Shown: positions 12,001 through 21,618 of the stretch, piece by piece
Position numbering within the stretch: the stretch's first letter is position 1
How the letters are laid out: each line of letters starts with the position of its first letter
Source: Henricia sp. BOLD:AAB3569
Lineage: Eukaryota > Echinodermata > Asteroidea > Spinulosida > Echinasteridae
Direction of reading: 5' to 3'
Length of the DNA: 64,000 nt
Assembly: GCA_037783545.1 (NCBI GenBank)
Contig: JBBELK010001113.1
Coordinates: 62,001-126,000 of the forward strand
Notes under the pieces: generated by a model
Told to the model about the DNA's origin: nothing
Database searches by the model: none
What the model saw: the letters and a program-made list of their open reading frames with translations, nothing else
Made by a program: the position numbers and the translations under genes

Positions 12001-15000
12001 CATGCACATCCCAAAGGAAATTGACGGAGCCGATTCTTGCGTTATTTCAAGCCAAACAAACGTCCTCATGAAGCCACTTAATGACACGTGGGCTTTCACA
12101 GGATATGCGAAGAAACTGACCGTGAAAGTTATCAAATAGCACATTGAAGGCATTGATGGGCATAATGTGCGTTCTGTTCACACTCTTCGTCTTCTTTCAG
12201 CACAAATTACAAGATGCAGTGCCGCAGGCTTTAATTTTGAGGCCAGTCTTACTTTAAGACCACGATATTGCAAGCGAGCTATAATTCATAAATACCTTGG
12301 ACAGTTTACGCATCTCTATTGGCTGAGAGCACGTCACGTGGGCAGTCTTAAATTAGCGATAAAGAATAGTGATAATTCCCCGGCTGGCTGTCCCGCGTTT
12401 GTGCCCTTGTCAGCGCGTATATGGAACACGCACATGCACAAAGAAACTGCACCCGCCTGAAAGTAAATTGTGCACTTATACCAATGACTTATACCCAGTC
12501 GTGTGCGTGCGCGAGCAACACGCCTGCGTTGCGAGTAACGCGCGCGATCTAACAAAAACAACATCACGCACAACTCGCAGTTGTACGAACGCCGTGTTGA
12601 CACTAGACTGTAGGCATAGGAAAGTGAATGCAAAACATGGCAAAACGACGAGCTAATTTTTGTGAATTTTACCGATTTACACGTAAAGGTATTTATGAAT
12701 GGGATTAAAAGTAGGTTTGGCCAATCTTAAACAACCCGTTTAAAACCAGCTAGGGGTCCTGGGCACTGATAATGCCCTCGCCTGGCGGCTCGGGCATTAT
12801 CAGTGCCCAGGACCCCTAGCTGGCTTTAAACGTGTGTTTAAGATTGGCCAAACCTACTTTTAACCCCTAATTATAGACCGGTCTTAGTGGACGCCGCGTT
12901 AGCCGGCTAAGTTTATAGACCGGTCTTAGACCATATATTGCAATCCGCCCCTGGGGCGGATTGCAATAAAAGCAGTTTATACCCCGTAACCGGCTAATCC
13001 AGGCCCTGCTAAGACCAGTCTATGACCCCGTTCTCACTAGAGAAATCGCTTCGTTTGACGAAGATTAGTTAATCATCGTTAATTAATGAAAAACTATGAA
13101 TTGTAGGATAGGGCGACAAATCGTGTGTAAAAAAGGTATATTAGGGCGACGTGCTCAATAGGGCGACATTTTGGTGTCGCCCTAATATTTTTGAGTTTAA
13201 AAATCATTTTTTTAGGTCAAAAACTATTTTTTTTAAATCGAGAACCATTTTTATTAGGTCTAGAACCGTGTCTCTTAGGTCTGTGACCATCTCTGGAAGC
13301 TTTGGGTAAAAAAATAAGGTGTCATTTTGAGTGACTCTTGCCGAAATTTCGGTGGTCCCCGGTGAGAGTCTTCCCGAAATGTCGCCCTATTGCGGCATTC
13401 AGCGTTGTTTAAAATTCAATTTGTTTAGTTTGTTGATTTGTAATACTTAAATGCCAAACAGGCGACGCATATTCCAGAACTGGTCTAACATAGCCTGTGT
13501 AGACAGTAACAAGTTCTTTCCGAGTCAAACCAGTTTCTTTAATTTTTCTAAGCATGAATAATTTTTTATTGGCTTTACCTAACATATCAGCAATGTGTAA
13601 ATCCCACTTAAGGTTATTTTGAAAAATAACACCCAGTAGTTTAACGCTCATGGCCTGATCAGTTTTTAGGAAAACTCTTCGTCGAATCATCGTCGAACGA
13701 AGCGATTTCTCTCGTGAGAACAGGGTCTATAATTATAGCCGCGTGTAATCTGAAATGTCCTTTGCCAAAGTGCAGGGGAAAGTTCACTGTCATTCTCAGA
13801 AGCTCTTGGTAACAATATACAAATCTGCACATTCATTTTTGTTTGTTTTTATTTGCATCAGGGCACTGCTATTGGTAAATGTCCCAAAGACAAGCTGTTC
13901 AAGAGCTATATTGAGTTGGAGCTGCAGCTTAGGGAGTTTGATCGCTGTCGCATTCTCTACCAAAAGTTTCTAGAGTTTAATCCTGAGAACTGCACAACAT
14001 GGATGAAGGTGTGTACGATAGTAGCTTGGGCCATTACAGGGGTCGAAATTAACCTGAATTTCATGCTGGTCAGAAGGACCAGTAGATTAGAGAACTCTAC
14101 TGGTCCTGCTGAAAATTTGGTGGTCCACCGGTGCTTTTCAAAAAGGCACCGAGATACTGCAATACTTTCTGGTTTAAGGTCATTAAGTGCAGGATAGACT
14201 GGATTGCTTTTTGATCCAGCACTAGTGTCTGGGCATGTCTGGAGAGATCGGAGAAAGAAATGAAGTTATCTAAAAATGTCTAAAGCGATCAGGAATCGTA
14301 TGTGGTAACTAGGAATTCTTCGCAGAAATGTTTACTGTGGATTAGGCATGAGGAAATGTTTCCATGAGTCATGAAATGTTTGCACTTGTCCATCGGACCA
14401 GTGCTTTTGACAGTATTTTGACAGATACTGTGCAAATGCAGTTAGACCACATGTAGCGTGTGAACAAATTCTTTCTGGCGACATAACACGGGTTTAGTGA
14501 AGTGTATGTATGTGGCTTCGTGCAGATGCATGATACTGCATACTCTGGCCAGTACAGCGAACTGCTGTTCGCTGTATTGTTCCGAGTGCTCAGGGTGATC
14601 AAGCAAGTGTTGTTCTATAGCAGATGTGCATTCGGGCTGTGTGGCAGCTTTGCGAGCGTTCTTGCAGACACGCGATGGCTGTTTGCGGGAAGCAGGCAAG
14701 TTGCTGCGGATGGAGGATGGAACATGCTGTATAATGCGATCCGCCAGTCTTTGAGACTTACGCCCTACGTACCGAGCTTCACATCGGCACCGAAACTCAT
14801 AAATAACATTGTTAAGTTGTGTGGTAGGTAGTACGTCTTTACGGACTGCTGAAAGTAACTTGCTCGCAGTGAATATTACATGTGGCTGACCGCTTTCAGC
14901 CTTATATTATATTGATAAGCGTACCCACGCCATTCTTGCGTTTGCTCTGATGAGTGCAAGTCGAAAAGCTTTAGCATGTCTTTGTCGTTACTTAATTCTA

Positions 15001-17484
15001 TATTCCGATATATATATATATGTATATATTTTTAAAGACAAACTCGGGGCTTTTGCAAAGATGTATGCTATTCTCTTTGTCTTGTTTTCATCACAAACAG
15101 TTCTCTGAGCTTGAGAGTATCCTCGGCGACATTGATCGAGCGAGGGCGATATTTGACTTGGCCATCAACCAACCTAAGCTGGACATGCCCGAGGTGCTGT
15201 GGAAGGCGTACATCGACTTTGAGATCGAGCAGGAAGAGTACGACAGAACGAGGGCGCTGTATAGATGTTTGCTGCAAAGAACGCAACACGTCAAGGTAAT
15301 ATTTTTTCCATTCTCTTTAGTTAATGCCGTGTGCATTTATTCATTTTAAAGCCTCGATATATATTTGCAGTGACCCAAAATTTCACTTCATGAGTTGAGA
15401 AGAAATACCTGACTAAAAGTGTTGATAGCAATGGTAACATACACCACATGGACACTTTTTTACCATTCACTTAACACAAAAACCATGTTAGGATCTATTG
15501 TAGGTAACATTTCTGCAGGCCAGTTACCAACATTCTTCTTTATATACATGAGTATATAAAGAGTGCATGACAGAGTGCATGACGCAAGCCACATAGTACC
15601 CGATCAACAGTGAGAACATATATTTGAAACACCCTGCCATTACCAGGAAAACGCATATGGATTTTCATGGTTTTTTAAAACCATTTGACAAAGCTTAAAT
15701 TTCTTCGGATTAGTTTGTTGATGTCTTTCTTTTGATTTATAATGGTTTTATTCGCATAATCGCTCAAAAACAGAATGTTTTTAACTTTTCTGAAATAGGA
15801 CTCTGGACACTGATCATGGCCCTCACCTTTTGGCTCGAGACTTATCAATGTCAGGTCCCAAGCCAGTCCTAAACGTATAGTCTAAGAAAACCAACCACAA
15901 ATAAATGTTAAATCAAACGATGGCGCAAACTAATAAAAATACCATTGTTTTTTAGTATTACCATTTACGACTTTGGACCACCACTTTGCATCTAGGTCTG
16001 GATAAGTTTTGCCAAGTTTGAGCTGTCCACCGGCACAGAAGGCTGCATTGCCAAGGCAAGGGGCATCTACAAGGATGCCAGCAGGGCACTGAGGGACTCG
16101 CATGGGAAGGAGGAACGCTTGATGCTGCTGGAAGCTTGGAGGGACTTTGAGGTAAGGCCAGCAGCGAGTAGTTGGGTCTTTCTATAAATTAGGGGTCCAA
16201 TGTTGGTGTCCCCCGTTACATTTTACATCTTGTTTTTGTAAATTCAGGACACATTCTTTAAATACTTTCCATCTCAAAGAGTGAGTACATAAAGTACAAT
16301 TCATACAAAATGGTTTAAAAGCAATTTTAATGATTTTTGTACGAAAAATAACACATATCAGGTGTAACGGGGGACACCAAATGTCACACTCTTGGACCCC
16401 TAATTTATAGAAAGACCCAGTTGGTACTGTGGTGGTTTATAGTTGGTAGATGGGGGTGCATTAATTGGGAGGGGAAGAGGGGTAGCTACAAGTATGCAAG
16501 GCTTGCAAGCAGGGCACTGAGGAACTCGCAGGGGAAGGAGGAACGCTTGATGCTGCTGGAAGCTTGGAGGGAATTTGAGGTACCATAAAATACGGTGCAC
16601 TTTTTTCACAAAATCAAAAGTTGGGTTCCGTATAATAATAGCAAAGCTCAATTATGGCAGCTCACATGCACTCTTTTTATATTGCTGTTTTCAGGAGGAA
16701 TGTGGTGACGAAGAAAGCCTGGCAGATGTCAAGAAACTGATGCCTAACAGAGTCAAGAGGAGACGCAAAATACAAACAGATGATGGGGTAAGATCTGGGG
16801 CTTATTTCATGGCGCTGCTAAGCATAAAAATTCACTCGGCACAGAATTTCTTTGCTTTATATTGCAAAAATGGGTTGCCAGCCAAAATCGTATGTGATGT
16901 CTATTTACTAATATTTTGCTAATGTTTCTAGAGGACACAAATTGACATACAATTTTGGCTGGAAATCCATTTTACAAAGCATAGAAATTCTGTGCTAAGC
17001 AAATTTCCTTGGTTAACAGCACCATAAAATTAGCCTCCTGTCATCCACAGAGCATAACTAAAGTCCATTATAACTCTCATCTTTGCAGTCAGACACCGGC
17101 TGGGAGGAATACTACGATTACATCTTCCCCAATGACGAATCCAACTTGCCCAACCTCAAACTGCTGGCTATGGCCAAACAGTGGAAGAAAAAACAAGAAG
17201 AACCTGACAAAGATGAGGAAGATGAAGAGTCGGGGGTGGAGCTGGGAGCGGAGTCGAGGGCAGAGTCAAAGGTGGAGTCAGCTGACATACAGAGGGAGGC
17301 GGCTAAGTACAATGATGAGGATTATGAGGACAGTGATGATAGTAGCAGCAGTAGCAGTAGCAGTAGCAGCAGCAGTAGCAGCAGTAGCAGCAGCAGTGAG
17401 AAAGATAAGAAATCTAGGAAAAAGAAAGCTAGAACAAAAAGGAAGTCATCGTCGTCATCTAGTAAATCTGATTCTGATAAATAA
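82..17484 (+). CDS. CRNKL1: Crooked-neck pre-mRNA splicing factor (CRNKL1/Clf1/Syf3), 14 exons
   Basis: HAT-repeat scaffold protein of the Prp19-associated (NTC) spliceosome complex, nuclear. Exons read by eye: 82-126, 1458-1547, 3320-3474, 3564-3647, 6678-6919, 8062-8240, 9645-9806, 10207-10407, 10761-10901, 13862-14008, 15101-15295, 15996-16151, 16695-16787, 17089-17484. They sum to 2286 nt, or 761 residues plus stop, with compatible phases at every junction. The start ATG at 82 follows another ATG at 79; 82 gives the family N-terminus ending in KVPKVAK. HAT repeats with the W..Y..E pattern run from about residue 45 to 600, for example [17 protein letters not shown] and WKAYIDFE. The C-terminal tail after [10 protein letters not shown] is acidic, then poly-Ser, then Lys/Ser-rich, and is longer than the human core form. 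All introns are GT-AG except intron 5. Identity rests on near-continuous resemblance to animal crooked-neck proteins. Confidence 0.97.
127..1457 (+). other. CRNKL1 intron 1
   Basis: Donor GTAGGA follows exon 1 and the acceptor AATTTAG precedes exon 2. I see no gene inside. It holds a short hairpin at about 465-525 (arms AGACAAATCCTC and its complement). A degenerate repeat with inverted segments containing CCTCCGGATC occurs near 735 and 1045-1075. The pyrimidine-rich tract before the acceptor is mostly C (1420-1450). Confidence 0.8.
1808..2174. repeat. TTAA-flanked MITE, copy 1 (intron 2)
   Basis: About 367 bp bounded by TTAA on both sides. Terminal inverted repeats begin AGGAGTGTGACCAGA, matched by TCTGGTCACGCTCCT at the right end. 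Two other copies lie at 61653-62005 (inverted) and 63766 to the window end, both with TTAA at every visible end. TTAA duplication is characteristic of piggyBac-type transposition; no transposase is visible. Confidence 0.88.
2752..3064 (-). mobile_element. tRNA-derived SINE (intron 2)
   Basis: Reading the - strand from about 3064, the head contains an A-box-like segment (GTGGCCGAGCGGTTTAGGCC) and a B-box (GGTTCGATCCC), as in Leu/Ser tRNAs. It continues into a body with TGCCCTTGAGCAAGGCACTT. The same body recurs at 6976-7165 and 36396-36640, so this is a dispersed SINE family. Confidence 0.82.
3098..3168 (-). repeat. tRNA-like sequence
   Basis: The - strand reads GTAGCTCAGGTGGTAGAGC (D-arm-like) and later GGGTTCGAATCC (T-arm-like). 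The anticodon arm does not give a clean 5-bp stem with a 7-nt loop, and no acceptor stem closes. A tRNA pseudogene or SINE head is likelier than a functional tRNA. Confidence 0.55.
3689..5246. repeat. Long-inverted-repeat element with nested insertions (intron 4)
   Basis: The left end (AACTATGAATTGTAGGATAG, about 3689-3780) is matched in inverted orientation at about 5098-5246 (CCTAGCATTCATAG). An inner palindrome at about 4740-5127 has arms near 170 bp folding around CAGCGTTGTTTAAAG. The left half recurs alone at 13086-13412. About 950 bp of unrelated DNA, including the 4105-4340 minisatellite, sits between the left end and the inner palindrome. Confidence 0.72.
4105..4340. repeat. 43-44 bp minisatellite, about 4-5 units
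   Basis: Units read CTTGTGTACAAACTCGGCCC followed by a second ACTCGGCCCCA half-unit and CAATTGC. Units differ mainly as GACTGACT versus GACCAACT. It lies in CRNKL1 intron 4. The unit lacks stops in several frames, which produces spurious ORFs on both strands. Confidence 0.9.
5447..5690 (-). pseudogene. LINE reverse-transcriptase C-terminal fragment
   Basis: The - strand frame ending at 5447 encodes a short peptide with [16 protein letters not shown] and [17 protein letters not shown]. This is the usual C-terminal tail after the RT domain in CR1/L2/jockey-type LINE ORF2 proteins. About 67 codons remain, with no RT core. It is a dead 5'-truncated fragment in CRNKL1 intron 4, close to the palindromic element. 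Confidence 0.75.
6976..7165 (+). mobile_element. tRNA-derived SINE (intron 5)
   Basis: Head TATGGCCGAGCGGTCTAGTG plus B-box GGTTCGATTCC, body TGTGCCCTTGAGCAAGGCAC, and a 3' tail ending in AAATAAATAAATAAA. A second copy of the tail (GGCGGTCCTTCCGCTGTTGG then AATAAATAAA) is at about 60715-60755. Confidence 0.85.
7195..7721. repeat. TTAA-flanked MITE family B, copy 1
   Basis: Begins TTAA-AGGCCAGTGGATCATT and ends GATGATC-like sequence then GGGCCT-TTAA (inverted ends). A near-identical copy lies at 49396-49928, and a 5'-truncated fragment at about 15565-15790 in CRNKL1 intron 11. No coding capacity is seen. This copy also gives the empty site for the palindromic insertion at 49259-49399. Confidence 0.82.
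8595..9225. repeat. TTAA-flanked element with CCACTTCGCGAC ends (intron 6)
   Basis: Left end TTAA-CCACTTCGCGAC, right end GTCGCGAAGTGG-TTAA: a perfect 12-bp terminal inverted repeat. Inside, at about 8865-9140, sits another inverted-repeat unit with ATTTCATAGAGCTGCTTAAG and TCTATGAAATTGGGC. Related units occur in intron 13 (about 16800-17030) and at 38770-39005. Confidence 0.8.
9371..9630 (+). mobile_element. 5'-truncated SINE abutting CRNKL1 exon 7
   Basis: Starts CGTGTCTGTGTCCCTGGGCA and ends in (TTA)n. It is the body of the SINE seen in full at 56873-57192 and inverted at 39583-39882, but lacks the tRNA head. Its tail ends about 15 nt before exon 7 (9645), so the acceptor's pyrimidine tract comes from or adjoins the insertion. 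Confidence 0.82.
12705..12862. repeat. 158-bp near-perfect hairpin
   Basis: Arms of about 70 bp begin TTAAAAGTAGGTTTGGCCAA and end with the complement. They include AGCTAGGGGTCCTGGGCACT and enclose a loop of about 14 nt. A degenerate relative is at about 15798-15880 (intron 11). This is a fold-back MITE. Confidence 0.85.
13086..13412. repeat. Half copy of the 3689-type inverted-repeat element
   Basis: Shares the left terminus AACTATGAATTGTAGGATAG and the internal TAGGGCGACA motifs. It stops abruptly at the palindrome centre (GCGTTGTTTAAAA), where the LINE fragment begins. The second arm is missing. Confidence 0.75.
13409..13690 (-). pseudogene. LINE RT fragment (post-palm region)
   Basis: The - strand encodes about 93 residues containing [28 protein letters not shown] and [14 protein letters not shown]. 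These are characteristic of the region after the RT catalytic core in jockey/CR1-type LINE ORF2 proteins. The catalytic YADD block is absent. It lies in CRNKL1 intron 9, antisense to the gene. Confidence 0.85.
14442..14880 (-). pseudogene. Penelope-like element GIY-YIG endonuclease remnant
   Basis: The open - strand frame ending at 14442 reads, from about 14835, [19 protein letters not shown], then [10 protein letters not shown] and later [13 protein letters not shown]. This is the GIY-YIG nuclease arrangement found at the C-terminus of Penelope-like retroelements, with the CxC variant. No RT is found upstream, so it is a 3' fragment. It lies in CRNKL1 intron 10. Confidence 0.78.
15565..15790 (+). 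repeat. Fragment of TTAA MITE family B (intron 11)
   Basis: Shares GAGTGCATGACGCAAGCCAC and the downstream 200 bp with 7500-7710 and 49695-49920. It is truncated at both ends and has small indels. Confidence 0.75.
16173..16419. repeat. MITE between exon 12 and its partial duplicate
   Basis: Inverted ends of about 28 bp begin TGGGTCTTTCTATAAATTAG, with subterminal GTGTCCCCCGTTACA also inverted. Length 247 bp, no ORF. It separates CRNKL1 exon 12 from the exon-12-like sequence at 16483-16580. Confidence 0.85.
16483..16580 (+). pseudogene. Partial tandem duplicate of CRNKL1 exon 12
   Basis: This stretch repeats the 3' half of exon 12 (16054-16151) with few substitutions, including GGAACGCTTGATGCTGCTGG. 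It ends TTTGAG followed by GTACCA instead of GTAAGG. It stays open in the same frame with about 9 extra nucleotides near its start. It lacks the exon's 5' half and a clear pyrimidine-rich acceptor, so a decayed duplicate is likelier than an alternative exon. Confidence 0.85.
17341..17397 (+). repeat. CRNKL1: (AGC/AGT)n tract encoding poly-Ser in CRNKL1
   Basis: Nineteen consecutive serine codons, AGC and AGT mixed, in the last exon. They sit between an acidic stretch and a Lys/Ser-rich stretch. The tract is probably length-variable. Confidence 0.92.
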
Positions 17485-17485
17485 A
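17480..17485 (+). terminator. CRNKL1: AATAAA overlapping the CRNKL1 stop codon
   Basis: AATAAA spans the TAA stop (17482-17484). If it is the poly(A) signal used, the 3' UTR would be only a few tens of nucleotides. No better AATAAA is seen in the next 300 bp. Confidence 0.5.
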
Positions 17486-18124
17486 CTGTTGGGATTTTTG
17501 TAAATATGTTTTCATATAGTGGGGAGGGTCATATTTAAAGACAGGTTAGGCAAAACAAAAAGATGTTCTGGTTCTGGTCCGCGTGCGCGTCGATTTCAAG
17601 CATGCACGTCAAATTGTTTTTTCTACGGCAGCTAAAACAGCGCCCTCTATTTCCGCACCGCCTCACGTTTTCTATACTGATCACTAATCCTGTAGACTAC
17701 GTAAGGAATGGGAACAAGTCTATGTATTTTCCCGGGCAGCTCGACTTCATACTTAATGTAATAGATTCGGACGATGATTATATCGAATGAGAACGAATGA
17801 TAGTGAGTATGAAGTTGTTTAATCAGTGGCTAGTTCTCATGCGACACAAGGAATTGCGATTGTGAATTAGAGTGTGTCTGAGCTGAGCTGAGCTGAATAC
17901 TGAAATATGCCACTTATTTCCGTGTCCATTGTTTGTGGAGTGAAAACTCTCAGAACATTCAGTGTTGTGACGGCTCTGCAAAATTACTATAGGCCCTACT
18001 GTGTGCGATAAAAATTAAAAATTAAAAAAAACCTACGTCGCCGCATCAATTCCGGAACTTCAGTCTGACCAGAACCAGAAAACAGGAACAAGAGCATCAC
18101 AAAACTAAAGAATGATGTTGATAA
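17486..18124. other. Intergenic region after CRNKL1
   Basis: I see no gene. A short GAGCTGAGCTGAGCTG repeat lies at 17878-17893. Confidence 0.6.
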
Positions 18125-20036
18125 ACTGCCTTGTAGAAATTTCAGCCACATAGATGCAGTATTGTTATATAAAATGAAGCTTTTGCGGATACTATACGTT
18201 TCTGATAATGTGCAGCACAGAGCCATAATCTGATGCACTTTCACGCTGGGCGCACCAAAGCACACGTGCATGCCATGCGTGCGTCTTGCATCTAGTGAAT
18301 GGATTGCACATGTGTGCAACGCGTGCGTGAGTACAGTAACAAAAAATACTGTACAACAGTAACAGAAGCGCATGCAGTTGTAAACGTTGCACATGAACTA
18401 AAGTTTTAAACACCAAATGGACAAAAATCTTGCGGGAATCTTACAAAACAAAGAAAGTATAAGCTTCATTTTATGTAACAATATTGGAAGTCTTTTCGGG
18501 TGATATACAGTAAACTCCTATTATAGTACTCTTCAAGGGACCAAAATAATTTGAGCTTTATATCCAGAAAGAGCTATAACCAGTGCATACACAATGCAGG
18601 GAATAATGGCTGGGACTTAGAAAAAGGCTTTATATCGAGAGGAGCTTTATATCAGGGGGTGTTATAACGAGAGTTTACTGTACCGCGCAAGTCATAAAAA
18701 TACCGAACTCGTTCAGTATTTTCATGACTCGCGCGATATATTCTCATATCACCCTCAAATCCATCCAATATTATATAAATACTTCAGAAAGTATGCATGG
18801 TTTTTGTGGTAAAAAAAATGTCTGCAGACAATTTGTTTTAAAGAAAGCATGGCAATTTCTCCCACAAAGGTACCATTTTACACGGGAAAAAAATAATTTG
18901 GTGTTTGTTACCATATTTGTCAAGACTTTTAGTTGGGTTTCTCTAGTCAACTCACGAAGTGAAATTTTGGGTCACTGCAAAGTGTTGTACTGGGGCTTTA
19001 ATTGCTTACAATATTGATTCAAAGTGGATTCCTAAGAATTTTGTACCAGCACAAGTTGTGGCAGAGGTGCTTCAAATGATAATAGCACATAACGCACGCA
19101 GTCTCAGTGTGCTATATCTAATTACCCCTGGTCATTTGGCTCAATAATGGCATTCCCCAAACCTCGACTCCCTGGGGAGTATACAGTTCCATGCAGCTTA
19201 TGTGCACAGGAACTAATCAAACACGTCACCTTTCACTACCCTCGCAGCTCAGCTGGTAGAGCGTCCTGCCCTGGTGTCAGAGGTCTCTGGTTCGAATCCC
19301 GTTTAACACCATAGGATTTTTGTTTCATCCAATATTAAATAAACAAAGGGTAATCCTGGCTGATCCCAAATTTAGTGGGCAGACTTTTGCAATATTTCCT
19401 CATCCCAGAGTGACTTTACATATGACTAGGTAGATATTTAAAAAAAAAAAAAAATTCAAAATGGGGTCAGATTCAAACTTTTTTACTGGAGTGAAGAACT
19501 GCCTTGTCTTGAATCTTAAACATCATCAAATCGAAAGTGAATAAATTTGAAAAAAATTTGCAATATCTTCAGATATTTCATTGCCAGTAACCTCGGCATC
19601 AACTGCATTTTCCAGTTATAGGAAGCTATACAAAATTTGCATGACATTTTAAGGAAATGAAAAAGACCAAAATAACACTAACGGTGATTTATGTAAGCAT
19701 TTTATTGCTGTATGAATTTAGTATGAAGTCATAATCCCTAAAAATAATCACTTATTCATATTTAATAATTGGGGCAAGCCGGGCAGGGGTTTGGGGCGTA
19801 TCTTAAGTGATCTCTGGGAGGGGTGGTTATTTCTCTGTAGGGCTTGCTAATGGTAATTCCGTGTGAAATCACCTAGAGGTTGTCAGAGGTCCGACTCGGA
19901 TTTGGACGAAACTTTTTCTAAAAATACTTCAACCTATGCCATGAACATGTACACAATTTTAAAGGCCAACTCCAACTCGTTGTTGAGATATGACCTCCAG
20001 AAAATGCCTACCCTACCCACATTTTCCTAATCATAG
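18125..20036. repeat. Segmental duplication D1, copy 1
   Basis: Matches 22295-24823 almost throughout, apart from insertions in the second copy. A small ancestral form without the central insert is at about 46628-46830. Contents in order: AACTGCCTTGTAGAAAT segment; GC-rich repeat with GCACACGTGCATGCC; palindromic element 18480-18776 carrying a TA-type MITE; tRNA-like sequence at 19250-19315; AT-rich tail. Confidence 0.88.
18506..18682. repeat. TA-flanked mariner-type MITE, copy 1
   Basis: Inverted ends TACAGTAAACTC and GAGTTTACTGTA, with about 150 bp between. It is inserted at TA inside the palindromic GGTGATATGAGAATATACCG element, whose empty form is visible at 55810-55830 and 57305-57325. 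A second copy occupies the equivalent site at 22773-22940. Confidence 0.85.
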
Positions 20037-21618
20037 CTGTGCCATTGAATTTTTTTTACATTTTTGGAGTCCTGTATCTCAAAAATGCTTTGGAATATAT
20101 ACACATAGAATGGCATCCAATCTGCATGATTGTGTTGTTAAAAGTACGGTACCGCGTTTCCTTTTCGAGATGTCGCTCCCCGAAAACCCTCGTTTTTGAT
20201 TATCGTGGTAACTTTATTTAAATTTTGGCTCCTCATGGTGCCCACACGGATGGTCGGATTGACTTCATATGGTATATGCACACACACTAGCCACATGGGT
20301 TTGCTTCATATCAAGGGCAAAGCAATTCCCCCCTGCTCTTAAACAAACAAAAGAATTCTTGTTAAAGGAGGTTATTTTCCCCGATATACAAGTCTTCCCC
20401 ATCATAAGGTAAGTGCATCACTCAGCAATGTACAAGTGATAGATTGCATACTTTATATATATGTATATATATATAACAAAATCTGACGGGCCGAAACCAC
20501 CCCCTGGAAAAATTCCATGCAGGGTACAGACTTTCGCGCCGGCTAACATGTTCTAGCGTGCATCCCTTGCCACTTGGCAACCGTTGCCAACGGCCTGGTA
20601 GTCTGGTGCATGACTCTCTTATATGCGAGCGCCATAGCGCAGAGGTAGGAATTATGCACATCTATCACGCAACTGGCTTATTGAAAATCAACTAATGGCT
20701 GGCTTTGGTCGTCGGCAAGGCGACGTCAGAAATATGGTCGCGCTACCACACCCATGTTGTTTGTACATAATGATGTGCGTGTGTAAAATCACATAATAAT
20801 TTTTGTGGTAAGAATTGAGAAGTTGACTATGTTCCCTTAATTTTTCAAGACGACTTATTAGGTATCAGTAATATTGTGCGGGAAATTCGGACATAATCAA
20901 CATTATAGGTCGACTTGGTCAGATAAATTATCTCGGTAATTAAACAAGTAGGCTGCCACTCACAGAGCGCCGTACTTTTTCTTTGAAGTAAGTGAATTGT
21001 GATATTTACCGTATACGTCAGAATGTTCTCAAAGAGGGTTGTATGAAAATAATCTCGGATCTTATTCAATTTGTTAAACAAGTGAACCAACCACCATTTT
21101 GCGCCTCAATTTCAAGACATTGGTGCTCAGTGATGCGTGACCCCAGGAAAGTAACCATGCATGCTGTCATTGGGAAGTACTCGGACGTCACTATTTTTTT
21201 CTTTTCGTAAAATGACTTTTAAGTTGTCCAATAGGTTTAGTGCAGGAGAACTTATGTGACGTCCGACTTCTCATTTGAATTTTTGTGATAATAATAATGT
21301 AACAGCAGCTGGTCGATGACGACTCTCACGACTGATTGACATGATGTATAGGTGGGACCTACAACGTGTGCATTCTTCTGATTGGATGGTTCACGCCGTA
21401 CGTTTTTTTTACGTGCAATGAACCATCGAAACGAAAGAACGCTTGTAGCGCAGACTAAACACCGTGCATGCAGTGAGGACATAGTTGTTAATTTTATGGC
21501 ATCTTTGGTAACTAAGGGCCTTTATGCCATCAACTATACGGTTTTAGCTTTAACTATACTTTATTATCAACTAGAGATGACGAAGAAGGAGTTGCAGTTT
21601 TAGAAGTGGGAGGAAACC

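Larger units (their letters stand above)
10902..13861 (+). other. CRNKL1 intron 9, a nested repeat cluster
   Basis: Almost 3 kb made largely of repeats. Homologous inverted segments (AGCCGG, GACCGGTCTTAG) lie at 11870-11990 and 12870-13020. A near-perfect hairpin is at 12705-12862. Half of the 3689-type element is at 13086-13412, and a LINE fragment at 13409-13690. AGAAATCGCTTCGTTTGACG at about 13040-13060 has an inverted partner at 13692-13712, framing the last two. No host exon is seen. Confidence 0.7.

Noticed and set aside
19250-19315. Functional tRNA gene
   Set aside because: A-box and B-box look good, but the acceptor and T stems do not close; it is part of a duplicated repeat.
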